Assembly: GCA_903882335.1 (NCBI GenBank)
Contig: CAIRWP010000161.1
Coordinates: forward strand, 1 to 5,247
DNA: 5,247 nucleotides
DNA from: an uncultured Opitutia bacterium
GTDB taxonomy: Bacteria > Verrucomicrobiota > Verrucomicrobiia > Opitutales > UBA953
Direction: 5' to 3'
Position 1 is the stretch's first letter; every line of letters starts with the position of its first letter. The position numbers and the translations under genes are program-made. Below are positions 1 through 5,247 of the stretch, piece by piece. Below the pieces are notes generated by a model, which ran no database searches, was not told where the DNA came from, and saw only the letters and a list, made by a program, of their open reading frames with translations.

Positions 1-606
1 GGCCTCGCTCAGCTTCAGCAGCCGGAAGTACGGGGTGCCGCGGGACAGCTCCACCTTATCCTCGAGGAACAATTCCTGCCGGGAGAAGGCGAGGATCCGG
101 TCGACGTTGGTCGACTCCACGGTGAAGGACTGGCTGATGCCAAACTCCGGCACCTTGCCGCGGGCGAACCGGCTGAAGTCGATCGGCGCGCGCTGGATCG
201 GCGTCCGGGCGCCGTCGCCCTGGTTGGCGTACTCCACGAAGACCGCGGGTTCGTAGCGACTGCTTTCCGTGGCGGCGAAGACGACCTCGTTGGCGGTGAA
301 GCCGGCCTGCCGCAACGCGGCCTGCAGCACGGCGCGTTGCGCGGCGAGGGCGGCGCGACCGGCGGCGAAATCCTCACCTCGCCAGGAGAGCGAACCGCTC
401 ATCCCGCCTTGGCCGGAGCGGACGTCCAACGTCGCGACGCCCTTGACAGTGATTTCCGGACGGTTCTGGCGGAACTGGCCGATCGACTTGCCGACCTTGT
501 CGGAGGCGATGACGAACGCGAGGGCGAGCGCCACGCCGAAGAGGAGGAAGGCGAGCGACGGGAAGAAGGTGGGGCTGACCGGACGGGAAGGCTTTTCGGT
601 GGACAT
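1..606 (-). CDS. SIMPL-domain (DUF541/YggE-like) membrane-anchored protein, C-terminus missing
   Basis: This frame is open from an ATG at 606 to the left edge, giving 202 codons without a stop. The N-terminus is short and basic, followed by a hydrophobic segment at about residues 14-34 (FFPSLAFLLFGVALALAFVIA) that looks like an uncleaved signal anchor, so the rest should lie in the periplasm. The start of the SIMPL fold is recognisable at about residues 51-60 (EITVKGVATLDV), followed by a WRGEDFAAGRAAL helix and an LRQAGFTANEV strand. Near residues 157-168 comes the family-like FTVESTNVDRIL, and near 188-201 SRGTPYFRLLKLSEA, matching the usual 'P.Y.FTKL' region. SIMPL proteins such as E. coli YggE and Brucella BP26 are periplasmic or envelope-associated; their biochemical role is poorly defined and some are linked to stress tolerance. 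The missing part is probably the last 40 or so residues. No Shine-Dalgarno precedes the ATG. It lies 64 bases after cysS on the same strand and may be cotranscribed. The family call comes from motif memory. Confidence 0.82.
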   Translation of the reverse strand, partial: MSTEKPSRPVSPTFFPSLAFLLFGVALALAFVIASDKVGKSIGQFRQNRPEITVKGVATLDVRSGQGGMSGSLSWRGEDFAAGRAALAAQRAVLQAALRQAGFTANEVVFAATESSRYEPAVFVEYANQGDGARTPIQRAPIDFSRFARGKVPEFGISQSFTVESTNVDRILAFSRQELFLEDKVELSRGTPYFRLLKLSEA

Positions 607-670
607 GACCAAGCAGTCTGTCCGTCCGCCGGGCGGCTTCAACGGAAACTTAACAACATTCCAGAAGGAA
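607..670 (-). other. cysS to SIMPL-gene spacer, no clear signal
   Basis: This spacer is 64 bases long. Read on the minus strand, it has a small TTCC-TTCT-GGAA inverted repeat right after the cysS stop codon, an A/T-richer patch (TGTTGTTAAGTTT), and a four-pair CCGC-CCG-GCGG hairpin without a T-run. None of these forms a convincing terminator or a paired -35/-10 promoter. Read-through from cysS is therefore the simplest reading. Confidence 0.4.
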
Positions 671-2101
671 CTAGGCCGGCTTCAGGTCATACCCGTCCTT
701 GCGGTCGAGCATGGCCCAACCGAGGGCGGTCAGTTCCTTCCGGAGCTGGTCGGCCGTCGCGAAGTCTTTGGCCTGCTTGGCGGCCCAGCGCCGGGCGCCG
801 AGGTCGGCCACGGCCGGGGGGATGGCCACGGCGGCCTTGACCACGAAGAGTGTCAGGCCGAGGGCATGGAGGATCTTGGCCAGGCCGACGACATCCTGCC
901 GGGCCTGGGCCGGGGTGACCTCGACCTGCTCCCCGACGACGGTGAAGACCTGCCCGAGGCAACCCGGGATATTGAGGTCCTCCTGGAGGATGGCCCAGGC
1001 GGGGGCGAAGCGCCCCCAGGCCGTCTGGGTCTCCTGGACGGCCGGGGCGGCGAACTCGGCCCGGGTGAAGCCCGCCACCTCGAGGAGGCGGTCGGTCCAG
1101 CGCTCCAGCTTGCCGAGGGCGGACCGGGCATTCTCCACGCCGTGAAGGGTGAAGTTCAGCGAGGTCCGGTAGTGACCGCTGATGAGGGCGTAGCGGACCT
1201 CCATCGGGGTGAAGCCCTTGGCGACTAGGTCGTCGAGGGTGTAGAGGTTGCCCTTGCTCTTGGACATCTTGTCGCCGTCGACGAGCAGGTGCGCGCTGTG
1301 GAACCAATGCGCGGCGAACCCCTTCACGCCGGTCGCGCACTCGGTCTGCGCGATCTCGTTCTCGTGATGCGGGAAGCAGAGGTCGACCCCGCCGCCGTGC
1401 AGGTCGAAGGTGGCGCCGAGATGCTGCAGGGACATCGCGGAGCACTCGATGTGCCAGCCGGGACGACCTTCGCCCCAGGGGCTGGGCCAGTGGTTGTCGC
1501 CGTCCTCGGGCTTGTGGGATTTCCACAGGGCGAAGTCGGCGGCGGACTCGCGGTCGTACTCGTCGGCGTCGTTGGCCTCGCCGGCGCTGTTGGTCGCCTG
1601 GGTGCGGGACTGGGTGCGATCCAGGCGGGAGAGTTTACCGTAATCGGCGCAGGAGCAGACCTTGAAGTAGACGGAGCCATCCTTGGCCACGTAGGCGTGG
1701 CCTCGGTCGACGAGCGACTTGATCATGGCGACCTGCTGCGGGATGTGCGCGACCGCGCTGGGCTCGACCTGCGGGACGAGCAGCCCGAGGGCGGCGCAAT
1801 CGGCGTGGAACTTGTCGGTCCAACCCCGGGTGAACGCCGTCAGGGTCATCTTCGCCGCCATCGCCCCGCGGATCGTCTTGTCGTCCACGTCGGTGAGGTT
1901 GCGGACATGCTTCACCGTGAGGCCGTCGACCTCGAGGGTGCGGCGCAGGACGTCCTGCAGGAGGAAGGTCCGGAAGTTGCCGATGTGGGCCGGGCCGTAC
2001 ACGGTCGGACCGCAGCAATACATACCGAAGGTGGAGCGGCCGGGCTTGAGGAGCAAGGGGCGCACCTCGCGGCTCATGGTATCGTGCAGGAAGACGGGCA
2101 T
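671..2101 (-). CDS. cysS: Cysteinyl-tRNA synthetase
   Basis: This class I aminoacyl-tRNA synthetase activates cysteine with ATP and charges tRNA-Cys in the cytoplasm. The product has 476 residues, close to the usual 460-500. The Rossmann catalytic domain carries the HIGH-type motif HIGN at 39-42 and KMSKS at 278-282. The predicted zinc site that selects the cysteine thiol is intact: C30 (in YCCGPTVY), C220 (in IECSAMS), H245 and E249 (in FPHHENEIAQ). The DVDDKTI segment at 71-77 and GRPGWHIECSAM at 212-223 are also typical. A polar stretch at about 160-186 (Gln/Ser/Asn/Asp-rich) looks like a surface loop. The C-terminal helical part contains EDLNIP and a KDFATADQLRKELTALGW segment typical of the family. 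I chose the ATG at 2101 because it gives MPVFLHDT, aligning with the family N-terminus. The frame stays open upstream to 2293, but those extra residues look unlike CysRS, and they would run into metY. An ATG at 2155 would add 18 residues. No Shine-Dalgarno is visible at either start. Confidence 0.97.
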   Translation of the reverse strand: MPVFLHDTMSREVRPLLLKPGRSTFGMYCCGPTVYGPAHIGNFRTFLLQDVLRRTLEVDGLTVKHVRNLTDVDDKTIRGAMAAKMTLTAFTRGWTDKFHADCAALGLLVPQVEPSAVAHIPQQVAMIKSLVDRGHAYVAKDGSVYFKVCSCADYGKLSRLDRTQSRTQATNSAGEANDADEYDRESAADFALWKSHKPEDGDNHWPSPWGEGRPGWHIECSAMSLQHLGATFDLHGGGVDLCFPHHENEIAQTECATGVKGFAAHWFHSAHLLVDGDKMSKSKGNLYTLDDLVAKGFTPMEVRYALISGHYRTSLNFTLHGVENARSALGKLERWTDRLLEVAGFTRAEFAAPAVQETQTAWGRFAPAWAILQEDLNIPGCLGQVFTVVGEQVEVTPAQARQDVVGLAKILHALGLTLFVVKAAVAIPPAVADLGARRWAAKQAKDFATADQLRKELTALGWAMLDRKDGYDLKPA

Positions 2102-2170
2102 ACGGTGCGTCCAGATAGGAAAGAAGCCCGCCCGAGGGCGAGAAGGAAGCGTCATAGACCAGAAAACGGC

Positions 2171-2199
2171 TTGTGACCCGAACCTCTGACGGGGATAAA
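2171..2199 (+). promoter_or_regulatory. Putative sigma70-type promoter of metY
   Basis: TTGTGA at 2171-2176 (four of six matches to TTGACA) and GATAAA at 2194-2199 (four of six to TATAAT) are separated by exactly 17 bases, the optimal spacing. Transcription would begin near 2205-2207, leaving a leader of only about 13-15 bases before the metY ATG. That leader is almost wholly the C/T tract that follows. The assignment rests on spacing and position only. Confidence 0.45.
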
Positions 2200-2205
2200 G
2201 AGGTA

Positions 2206-2219
2206 CCCTCCCTCCCCCC
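2206..2219 (+). other. Pyrimidine tract abutting the metY start codon
   Basis: Fourteen consecutive C/T bases (CCCTCCCTCCCCCC) sit directly before the metY ATG, where a purine-rich ribosome binding site would normally lie. The nearest AGAGG ends at 2203, 16 bases from the ATG, which is too far for a standard Shine-Dalgarno and overlaps the predicted -10. On the minus strand the tract reads as G-runs of 6, 3 and 3. The tract itself is certain; any function is not. Confidence 0.6.
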
Positions 2220-3530
2220 ATGAGCACACCCAAGAAGAAGCCCGGCCTCGGCACGCAGACCCTGCACGCCGGCCAGAAACCCGACCCAACCACCGGCGCC
2301 CGCGCCGTCCCGATCTACCAGACGACGAGCTACCAGTTCCGGGACACCGAGCACGCCGCCAACCTCTTCGGCCTGAAGGAACTCGGCAACATCTACACCC
2401 GCATCATGAACCCGACGACCGACGTGCTCGAGCAGCGTGTCGCGGCGCTCGAAGGCGGCTCGGCCGCGCTCGCCCATGCCTCCGGGCAGGCCGCCATCAC
2501 CGCGGCCATCCTGAACCTCGCCGGCGCCGGCGACCACATCGTCTCGGTCTCGCAGCTCTACGGCGGCACCTACAACCTGTTCCACTACACCCTGCCCAAG
2601 CTCGGGATCGAGGTCTCGTTCGTCGACGGCGATGATCCCGAGAACTTCCGGAAGGCCGTGAAGAAGAACACCAAGGCCTTCTACGGCGAAGGCCTCGGCA
2701 ATCCCCGCCTCAACATCCTCCCCTTCGCCGAGGTCGGCCAGATCGCGCAGGAAGTCGGCGTCCCCCTGATCATCGACAACACCGCCCTCTCGCCGTACCT
2801 GAACCGACCGTTCGAGCATGGCGCCAACATCGTCGTCCACTCGGCGACCAAGCATATCGGCGGCCACGGCACCTCGATCGGCGGCATCGTCGTCGACGGC
2901 GGCAACTTCGACTGGGGTAACGGCAAGTTCCCCGGCTTCACCGAACCCGACCCGTCCTACCACGGCCTGCCGCACTGGGAAGCCTTCAAGGCCTTCCCGC
3001 CCGCCGGCGGCGCGAACATCGCCTTCGTCATGAAGATGCGCCTCCAGTTCCTGCGCGATGTCGGCAGCTGCCTCTCGCCCTTCAACGCCTTCCTGTTGCT
3101 CCAGGGCCTCGAGACCCTGCACCTGCGCATGGAGCGCCACTGCGCCAACGCGCTGAAGGTCGCCCAGTTCCTCGAAGCGCACCCGAAGGTGAAGTGGACC
3201 AACTACCCCGGCCTCAAGTCCTCGAAGTACCACGACCTCGCCCGGAAGTACCTGACCAACGGCTACGGCGCCCTCGTCGGCTTCGGCCTGAAGTCGGGTC
3301 ATGAGGGCGGCGCCAAGTTCATCGATGCGCTACAGCTCCACAGCCATGTCGCCAACATTGGCGACGCCCGCTCGCTCGCCATCCACCCGGCCTCCACGAC
3401 GCACTCGCAGCTCACCGCGGCGGAGCGCGCCGCCGCCGGCGTGACCGACGACTACGTGCGCCTGTCCGTAGGCATCGAGGACATCGAGGACATCCTCGCC
3501 GACCTCGAGCAGGCGCTGGCGAAGGCCTGA
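2220..3530 (+). CDS. metY: O-acetylhomoserine sulfhydrylase (O-acetylhomoserine aminocarboxypropyltransferase), PLP-dependent
   Basis: This is a cytoplasmic PLP enzyme of the Cys/Met metabolism family. The MetY branch makes L-homocysteine from O-acetylhomoserine and sulfide, the direct-sulfhydrylation route to methionine. The 436 residues match the 425-440 usual for MetY and exceed the roughly 380-400 of cystathionine synthases and lyases. K211 in HSATKHIGGHGT is the expected Schiff-base lysine and D186 in LIIDNT should pair with the pyridine nitrogen. Y59 and R61 (YTRIMNPT) would contact the phosphate of the neighbouring subunit's cofactor. S88-G89-Q90 and Y114 (LYGGTYN) line the cofactor site, and R414 (VRLSVGIEDIEDI) should bind the substrate carboxylate. 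The long insert with PSYHGLPHWEAF at 245-256 is characteristic of O-acetylhomoserine sulfhydrylases. One oddity is FYGEGLGNP at 154-162, where a Ser or Thr is more usual at position 158. The gene faces cysS, has its own terminator, and has no metX next to it here. O-acetylserine activity is also possible. Confidence 0.95.
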   Translation: MSTPKKKPGLGTQTLHAGQKPDPTTGARAVPIYQTTSYQFRDTEHAANLFGLKELGNIYTRIMNPTTDVLEQRVAALEGGSAALAHASGQAAITAAILNLAGAGDHIVSVSQLYGGTYNLFHYTLPKLGIEVSFVDGDDPENFRKAVKKNTKAFYGEGLGNPRLNILPFAEVGQIAQEVGVPLIIDNTALSPYLNRPFEHGANIVVHSATKHIGGHGTSIGGIVVDGGNFDWGNGKFPGFTEPDPSYHGLPHWEAFKAFPPAGGANIAFVMKMRLQFLRDVGSCLSPFNAFLLLQGLETLHLRMERHCANALKVAQFLEAHPKVKWTNYPGLKSSKYHDLARKYLTNGYGALVGFGLKSGHEGGAKFIDALQLHSHVANIGDARSLAIHPASTTHSQLTAAERAAAGVTDDYVRLSVGIEDIEDILADLEQALAKA

Positions 3531-3552
3531 GGCTCGCTTCCGCGTCCGAGCA

Positions 3553-3578
3553 GGGCGGGCCTCCGGGCCCGCCCTTTT
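3553..3578 (+). terminator. Intrinsic terminator of metY
   Basis: A perfect nine-pair GC stem, GGGCGGGCC at 3553-3561 and GGCCCGCCC at 3566-3574, encloses a TCCG loop and is followed by TTTT at 3575-3578. It begins 22 bases after the metY stop codon. The T-run exists only on the plus-strand side, so it should act mainly on metY. The same stem lies just past the tatD stop codon on the other strand, but without a T-run there. Confidence 0.9.
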
Positions 3579-3588
3579 CATTCACGGG

Positions 3589-4383
3589 TCAGAAGCCGAA
3601 GAACTCGCGGGCGTTGCGCGTCGCGACCTCCGCCACCTCGTCGGCGGGCAGGCCCAGCAGCGCCGCGGCCTGGGCGCAGATCTCCGGAAGGTAAGCTGGC
3701 GTATTTTCCTTCCCACGGACGGACTGCGGCGCGAGGTAGGGCGCGTCGGTCTCGAGCATAAGCCGCGCGAGTCCCTGCGCCTTCAGTGCCTGGCGGATGT
3801 CCGCGGACTTCGCGTACGTGATGATACCGGTGAAGGAGGCTCGGCCGCCGCGCTGATTGATCTGGCGGACCTGTTCGGGACCCTCGACGAAACAATGGAA
3901 GACGACCTTGCGCCAATCCACGCCGCTGTCGTCGATCAGGCGCACGCAATCGTCGAAGGCATGGCGGGAGTGGATCACCACCGGGCAATCGAACTGATAG
4001 GCCAGCGACAGCTGCCGGCGGAAGGCCGCCTGCTGCCAGCCCTTGATGCGCCCGGCTTCGGCGACGTCGGCCGGTAGGCGAAAATAATCCAAGCCGATCT
4101 CCCCGAGCGCGGCCGGGTGGGTACGGTCCGCAAAATAAGGCGAGATGGCGGCGACGGTCCCCTCCCAGCCTTCCTCGACATGGCAGGGATGGAGGCCGAC
4201 GGTGTGGCGAAAAAAATCCGGCCGGGTGGCGGCGAGGTCCCGGTAGTCGGACCAATCCTTGAGGTCGGTCCCGATGGCGACCGCACCCTCGACGCCGGCG
4301 GCGCGGCATTCCTCGACCCAGGCGGCGAGACGTCCAGCCTTGAGGGCGTATTCCGGATGACAATGGGAGTCCAGCAGGCGCAC
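3589..4383 (-). CDS. tatD: TatD-family metal-dependent hydrolase (putative DNase)
   Basis: This TIM-barrel hydrolase belongs to the amidohydrolase superfamily; characterised TatD proteins are divalent-metal nucleases (3'-5' exonuclease, DNA repair and turnover), while many paralogues such as YcfH and YjjV are less defined. Numbered from the GTG at 4383, the product has 264 residues, normal for the family. All expected metal and catalytic positions are present: the HxH pair H7 and H9 in DSHCHPE, E95 in GEIGLDYF, H138 in VIHSRHA, H163 in FHCF, and D213 in LETDAPYL. The closing ATRNAREFFGF is also typical. I prefer the GTG at 4383 because it gives MRLLDSHCHPE, close to the usual distance from the start to the HxH. 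A TTG at 4410 would add nine residues with no better signal. No Shine-Dalgarno precedes either start. The gene converges on metY and diverges from the EVE gene. Which TatD subgroup it belongs to cannot be told here. Confidence 0.93.
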   Translation of the reverse strand: MRLLDSHCHPEYALKAGRLAAWVEECRAAGVEGAVAIGTDLKDWSDYRDLAATRPDFFRHTVGLHPCHVEEGWEGTVAAISPYFADRTHPAALGEIGLDYFRLPADVAEAGRIKGWQQAAFRRQLSLAYQFDCPVVIHSRHAFDDCVRLIDDSGVDWRKVVFHCFVEGPEQVRQINQRGGRASFTGIITYAKSADIRQALKAQGLARLMLETDAPYLAPQSVRGKENTPAYLPEICAQAAALLGLPADEVAEVATRNAREFFGF

Positions 4384-4389
4384 GGCCCG

Positions 4390-4417
4390 ATTAGGGTCGG
4401 CCCCGCGCAAAGGGCAA
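4390..4417 (-). promoter_or_regulatory. Weak promoter candidate for tatD
   Basis: On the minus strand, TTGCCC (4417-4412) and CCTAAT (4395-4390) are separated by 16 bases, each matching four of six consensus bases. Transcription would start within a base or two of the GTG at 4383, which would make the message leaderless. In sequence this rich in G and C such pairs occur by chance, so this is tentative. Confidence 0.22.
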
Positions 4418-4466
4418 GACCGCAGCCCGACCTTGAAAAACCCGCCCTGCCCTGCACGTTGGCCGC

Positions 4467-4922
4467 ATGCACCACTGGCTGATGAAGTCCGAACCCGACG
4501 AGTTCTCCTTCGCGGAACTCGCGCGCAAGGGCAAGGAACCCTGGACCGGGGTGCGCAACTACCAGGCGCGTAATTTCCTGCGGGCGGCGCAGGTCGGCGA
4601 CCTCGTGCTCTTCTACCATTCCAACTGCACCGCGCCCGGCATCGTCGGCGTCGCCCAGGTCTCGAAGGTGGCCTTCGACGACCCCACCCAGTTCGACCCG
4701 AAGTCGGACTACTTCGACCCCAAGTCGACGCGGGATAACCCTCGCTGGAGCTGCCTCGAGGTGTCCTTCCACCAGACCTTCCGCCAGCTCGTCAGCCTGC
4801 CCGACCTACGCGAGTGCGCGGCGCTCAAGGAGATGCTGATCCTGCGACCTGGCAACCGGCTCTCCGTGACGCCCGTGACCGCCGCCGAGTTCAAGGCGAT
4901 CGCGACGCTGGGGCGCGGCTGA
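4467..4922 (+). CDS. EVE-domain protein (thymocyte nuclear protein 1-like)
   Basis: The whole 151-residue product is one EVE domain, a PUA-like fold whose pocket is thought to bind modified nucleobases in DNA or RNA; its cellular role in bacteria is not settled. The family signatures are present in order: HWLMKSEPDEFSF at 3-15, WTGVRNYQARNFLR at 26-39, GDLVLFYHSNC at 44-54, PGIVGVAQV at 57-65, FDPKSDYFDPKS at 76-87, and RLSVTPVT at 131-138. The length matches stand-alone EVE proteins, and nothing appears truncated. The ATG at 4467 places the W-x-M-K-S-E-P motif at the usual distance from the N-terminus. The bases before it (CACGTTGGCCGC) contain no Shine-Dalgarno. TTGAAA at 4433-4438 could be a -35 but no -10 lies at a suitable distance. 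The gene diverges from tatD, and its stop codon is one base from that of the next gene on the opposite strand. There is no adjacent methylase or restriction gene in view to suggest a defence role. Confidence 0.93.
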   Translation: MHHWLMKSEPDEFSFAELARKGKEPWTGVRNYQARNFLRAAQVGDLVLFYHSNCTAPGIVGVAQVSKVAFDDPTQFDPKSDYFDPKSTRDNPRWSCLEVSFHQTFRQLVSLPDLRECAALKEMLILRPGNRLSVTPVTAAEFKAIATLGRG

Positions 4923-4923
4923 C

Positions 4924-5247
4924 TCAGTGGTGCCCCCGCCCGTGGGTCTCATGGACGCGGGGAGACTTCTCGATGAGCCACCAGACGGCCGCGGCCAGCG
5001 CGCCACCGGCGAGGTACTGGAGCAGCATGAGGGGTAATTCCGCCGTCGCTTCGCCCCAACCGTACTTCGTCCACTCGGTGGTGAACTCCATCACCAGGAA
5101 AAGGACGCTCCACTTGACGAAAGCCTGGCGCAGCCCGCGGATCCGCTGATCGACGCGAAGAAAAAAAAGGCAGGTGCCATAAAGTGGTAGCAGGATGAGC
5201 CAGCCTTCCGTCAGGAAGATCTGGCCAACGCGACCCAACGTCTCCCC
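4924..5247 (-). CDS. Small three-helix membrane protein with His-rich C-terminus, function unknown; start at or past window edge
   Basis: I do not recognise this family. The frame is open to the right edge. A TTG at 5238 gives 104 residues; GGGGAG lies before it but only three bases away, closer than normal for a ribosome binding site, so the true start may lie just outside. Numbered from that TTG, hydrophobic segments are at about 12-28 (GWLILLPLYGTCLFFLR), 38-53 (KWSVLFLVMEF core) and 68-89 (LPLMLLQYLAGG and LAAAVWWLI). The loop between the first two is strongly basic and the loop between the last two acidic, so the positive-inside rule predicts N-terminus outside and C-terminus in the cytoplasm. 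The tail RVHETHGRGHH has four histidines, which could bind metal. The coding strand contains a run of eight T (5168-5161) encoding Leu-Phe-Phe in the first helix. Coding character (C/G third positions, continuous hydrophobic pattern) supports a real gene. Confidence 0.65.
   Translation of the reverse strand, partial: GETLGRVGQIFLTEGWLILLPLYGTCLFFLRVDQRIRGLRQAFVKWSVLFLVMEFTTEWTKYGWGEATAELPLMLLQYLAGGALAAAVWWLIEKSPRVHETHGRGHH

Larger units (their letters stand above)
2102..2219. promoter_or_regulatory. Divergent control region between cysS and metY
   Basis: These 118 bases separate the two start codons and must hold the promoters of both genes unless either is read from further away. The metY side has a credible sigma70-like promoter, listed separately. 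On the cysS side I see no good -35/-10 pair; a weak TTCGGG with TCTATG spaced by 18 bases is the best reading and I would not rely on it. A perfect inverted repeat CGCCC-GA-GGGCG at 2129-2140, ending 28 bases before the cysS start, could be an operator or a small leader hairpin. I see no SAM-riboswitch-like architecture, and the space is tight for one. Confidence 0.6.

Noticed and set aside
269..1228. Long plus-strand open frame of 319 codons overlapping the SIMPL and cysS genes
   Set aside because: It is antisense to two recognisable genes and has low-complexity Ala/Gly/Glu/Arg composition, as expected from the complement of GC-rich coding sequence.
2129..2140. Inverted repeat as an intrinsic terminator or attenuator before cysS
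   Set aside because: The loop is only two bases and no continuous T-run follows; it is kept only as a possible operator.
1289..2176. 295-codon plus-strand open frame antisense to cysS
   Set aside because: cysS has every catalytic and zinc motif on the other strand; this frame has no recognisable domain and biased Gly/Val/Glu composition.
2102..2219. SAM or other sulfur-related riboswitch upstream of metY
   Set aside because: The predicted metY leader is only about 14 bases, and I could find no multi-helix arrangement or conserved riboswitch core in the 118 bases.
2102..2293. Upstream N-terminal extension of cysS by up to 64 residues
   Set aside because: The extra residues do not resemble CysRS and the extension would cross the metY promoter and start; MPVFLHDT aligns with normal family N-termini.
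1635..3302. 555-codon minus-strand open frame spanning metY, the intergenic region and part of cysS
   Set aside because: It crosses two well-identified genes and the divergent promoter region; its composition (Glu/Val/Gly/Arg rich) is that of a reverse-complement shadow.
3474..3491. Tandem repeat ATCGAGGAC x2 near the metY 3' end
   Set aside because: It encodes the IEDIED part of the conserved VGIEDIEDIL ending of the family, so the repeat follows from protein sequence.
3578..4363. 261-codon minus-strand frame overlapping tatD
   Set aside because: tatD in the neighbouring frame contains all expected metal ligands; this frame is Arg/Gly/Pro-rich with no motif.

Overview
The window is a GC-rich, densely coding stretch of a bacterial chromosome. 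It carries six protein genes on alternating strands, and I see no RNA genes, mobile elements or CRISPR. The wording of the cysteinyl-tRNA synthetase (YCCGPTVYGPAHIGNFRTF region), the strong preference for C/G at third codon positions and the lack of clear Shine-Dalgarno sequences suggest a Verrucomicrobiota genome, probably near the Opitutaceae. That placement is inference from memory of the families, not a search result.

Layout, left to right: (1) the first 202 codons of a membrane-anchored SIMPL-domain (DUF541/YggE-like) protein on the minus strand, running off the left edge; (2) cysS, cysteinyl-tRNA synthetase, on the minus strand, 64 bases upstream of it and possibly cotranscribed with it; (3) a 118-base divergent intergenic region with a plausible sigma70-type promoter for (4) metY, O-acetylhomoserine sulfhydrylase, on the plus strand, closed by a strong intrinsic terminator; (5) tatD, a metal-dependent nuclease-family hydrolase, on the minus strand and convergent with metY; (6) an EVE-domain protein on the plus strand, divergent from tatD; (7) a small three-helix membrane protein with a His-rich tail on the minus strand, whose stop codon lies one base from the EVE stop codon and whose start is at or beyond the right edge.

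Functionally this is mostly housekeeping. The one clear thematic link is cysS facing metY across a shared control region: one gene charges tRNA with cysteine, the other incorporates sulfide into homocysteine. TatD and the EVE protein both belong to families tied to nucleic-acid metabolism, but their divergent placement alone does not show a shared pathway. I found no convincing undescribed system. The best second-look items are the metY/cysS control region with its pyrimidine tract, the unnamed small membrane protein with a T8 homopolymer in a GC-rich gene, and the uniform absence of ribosome binding sites.
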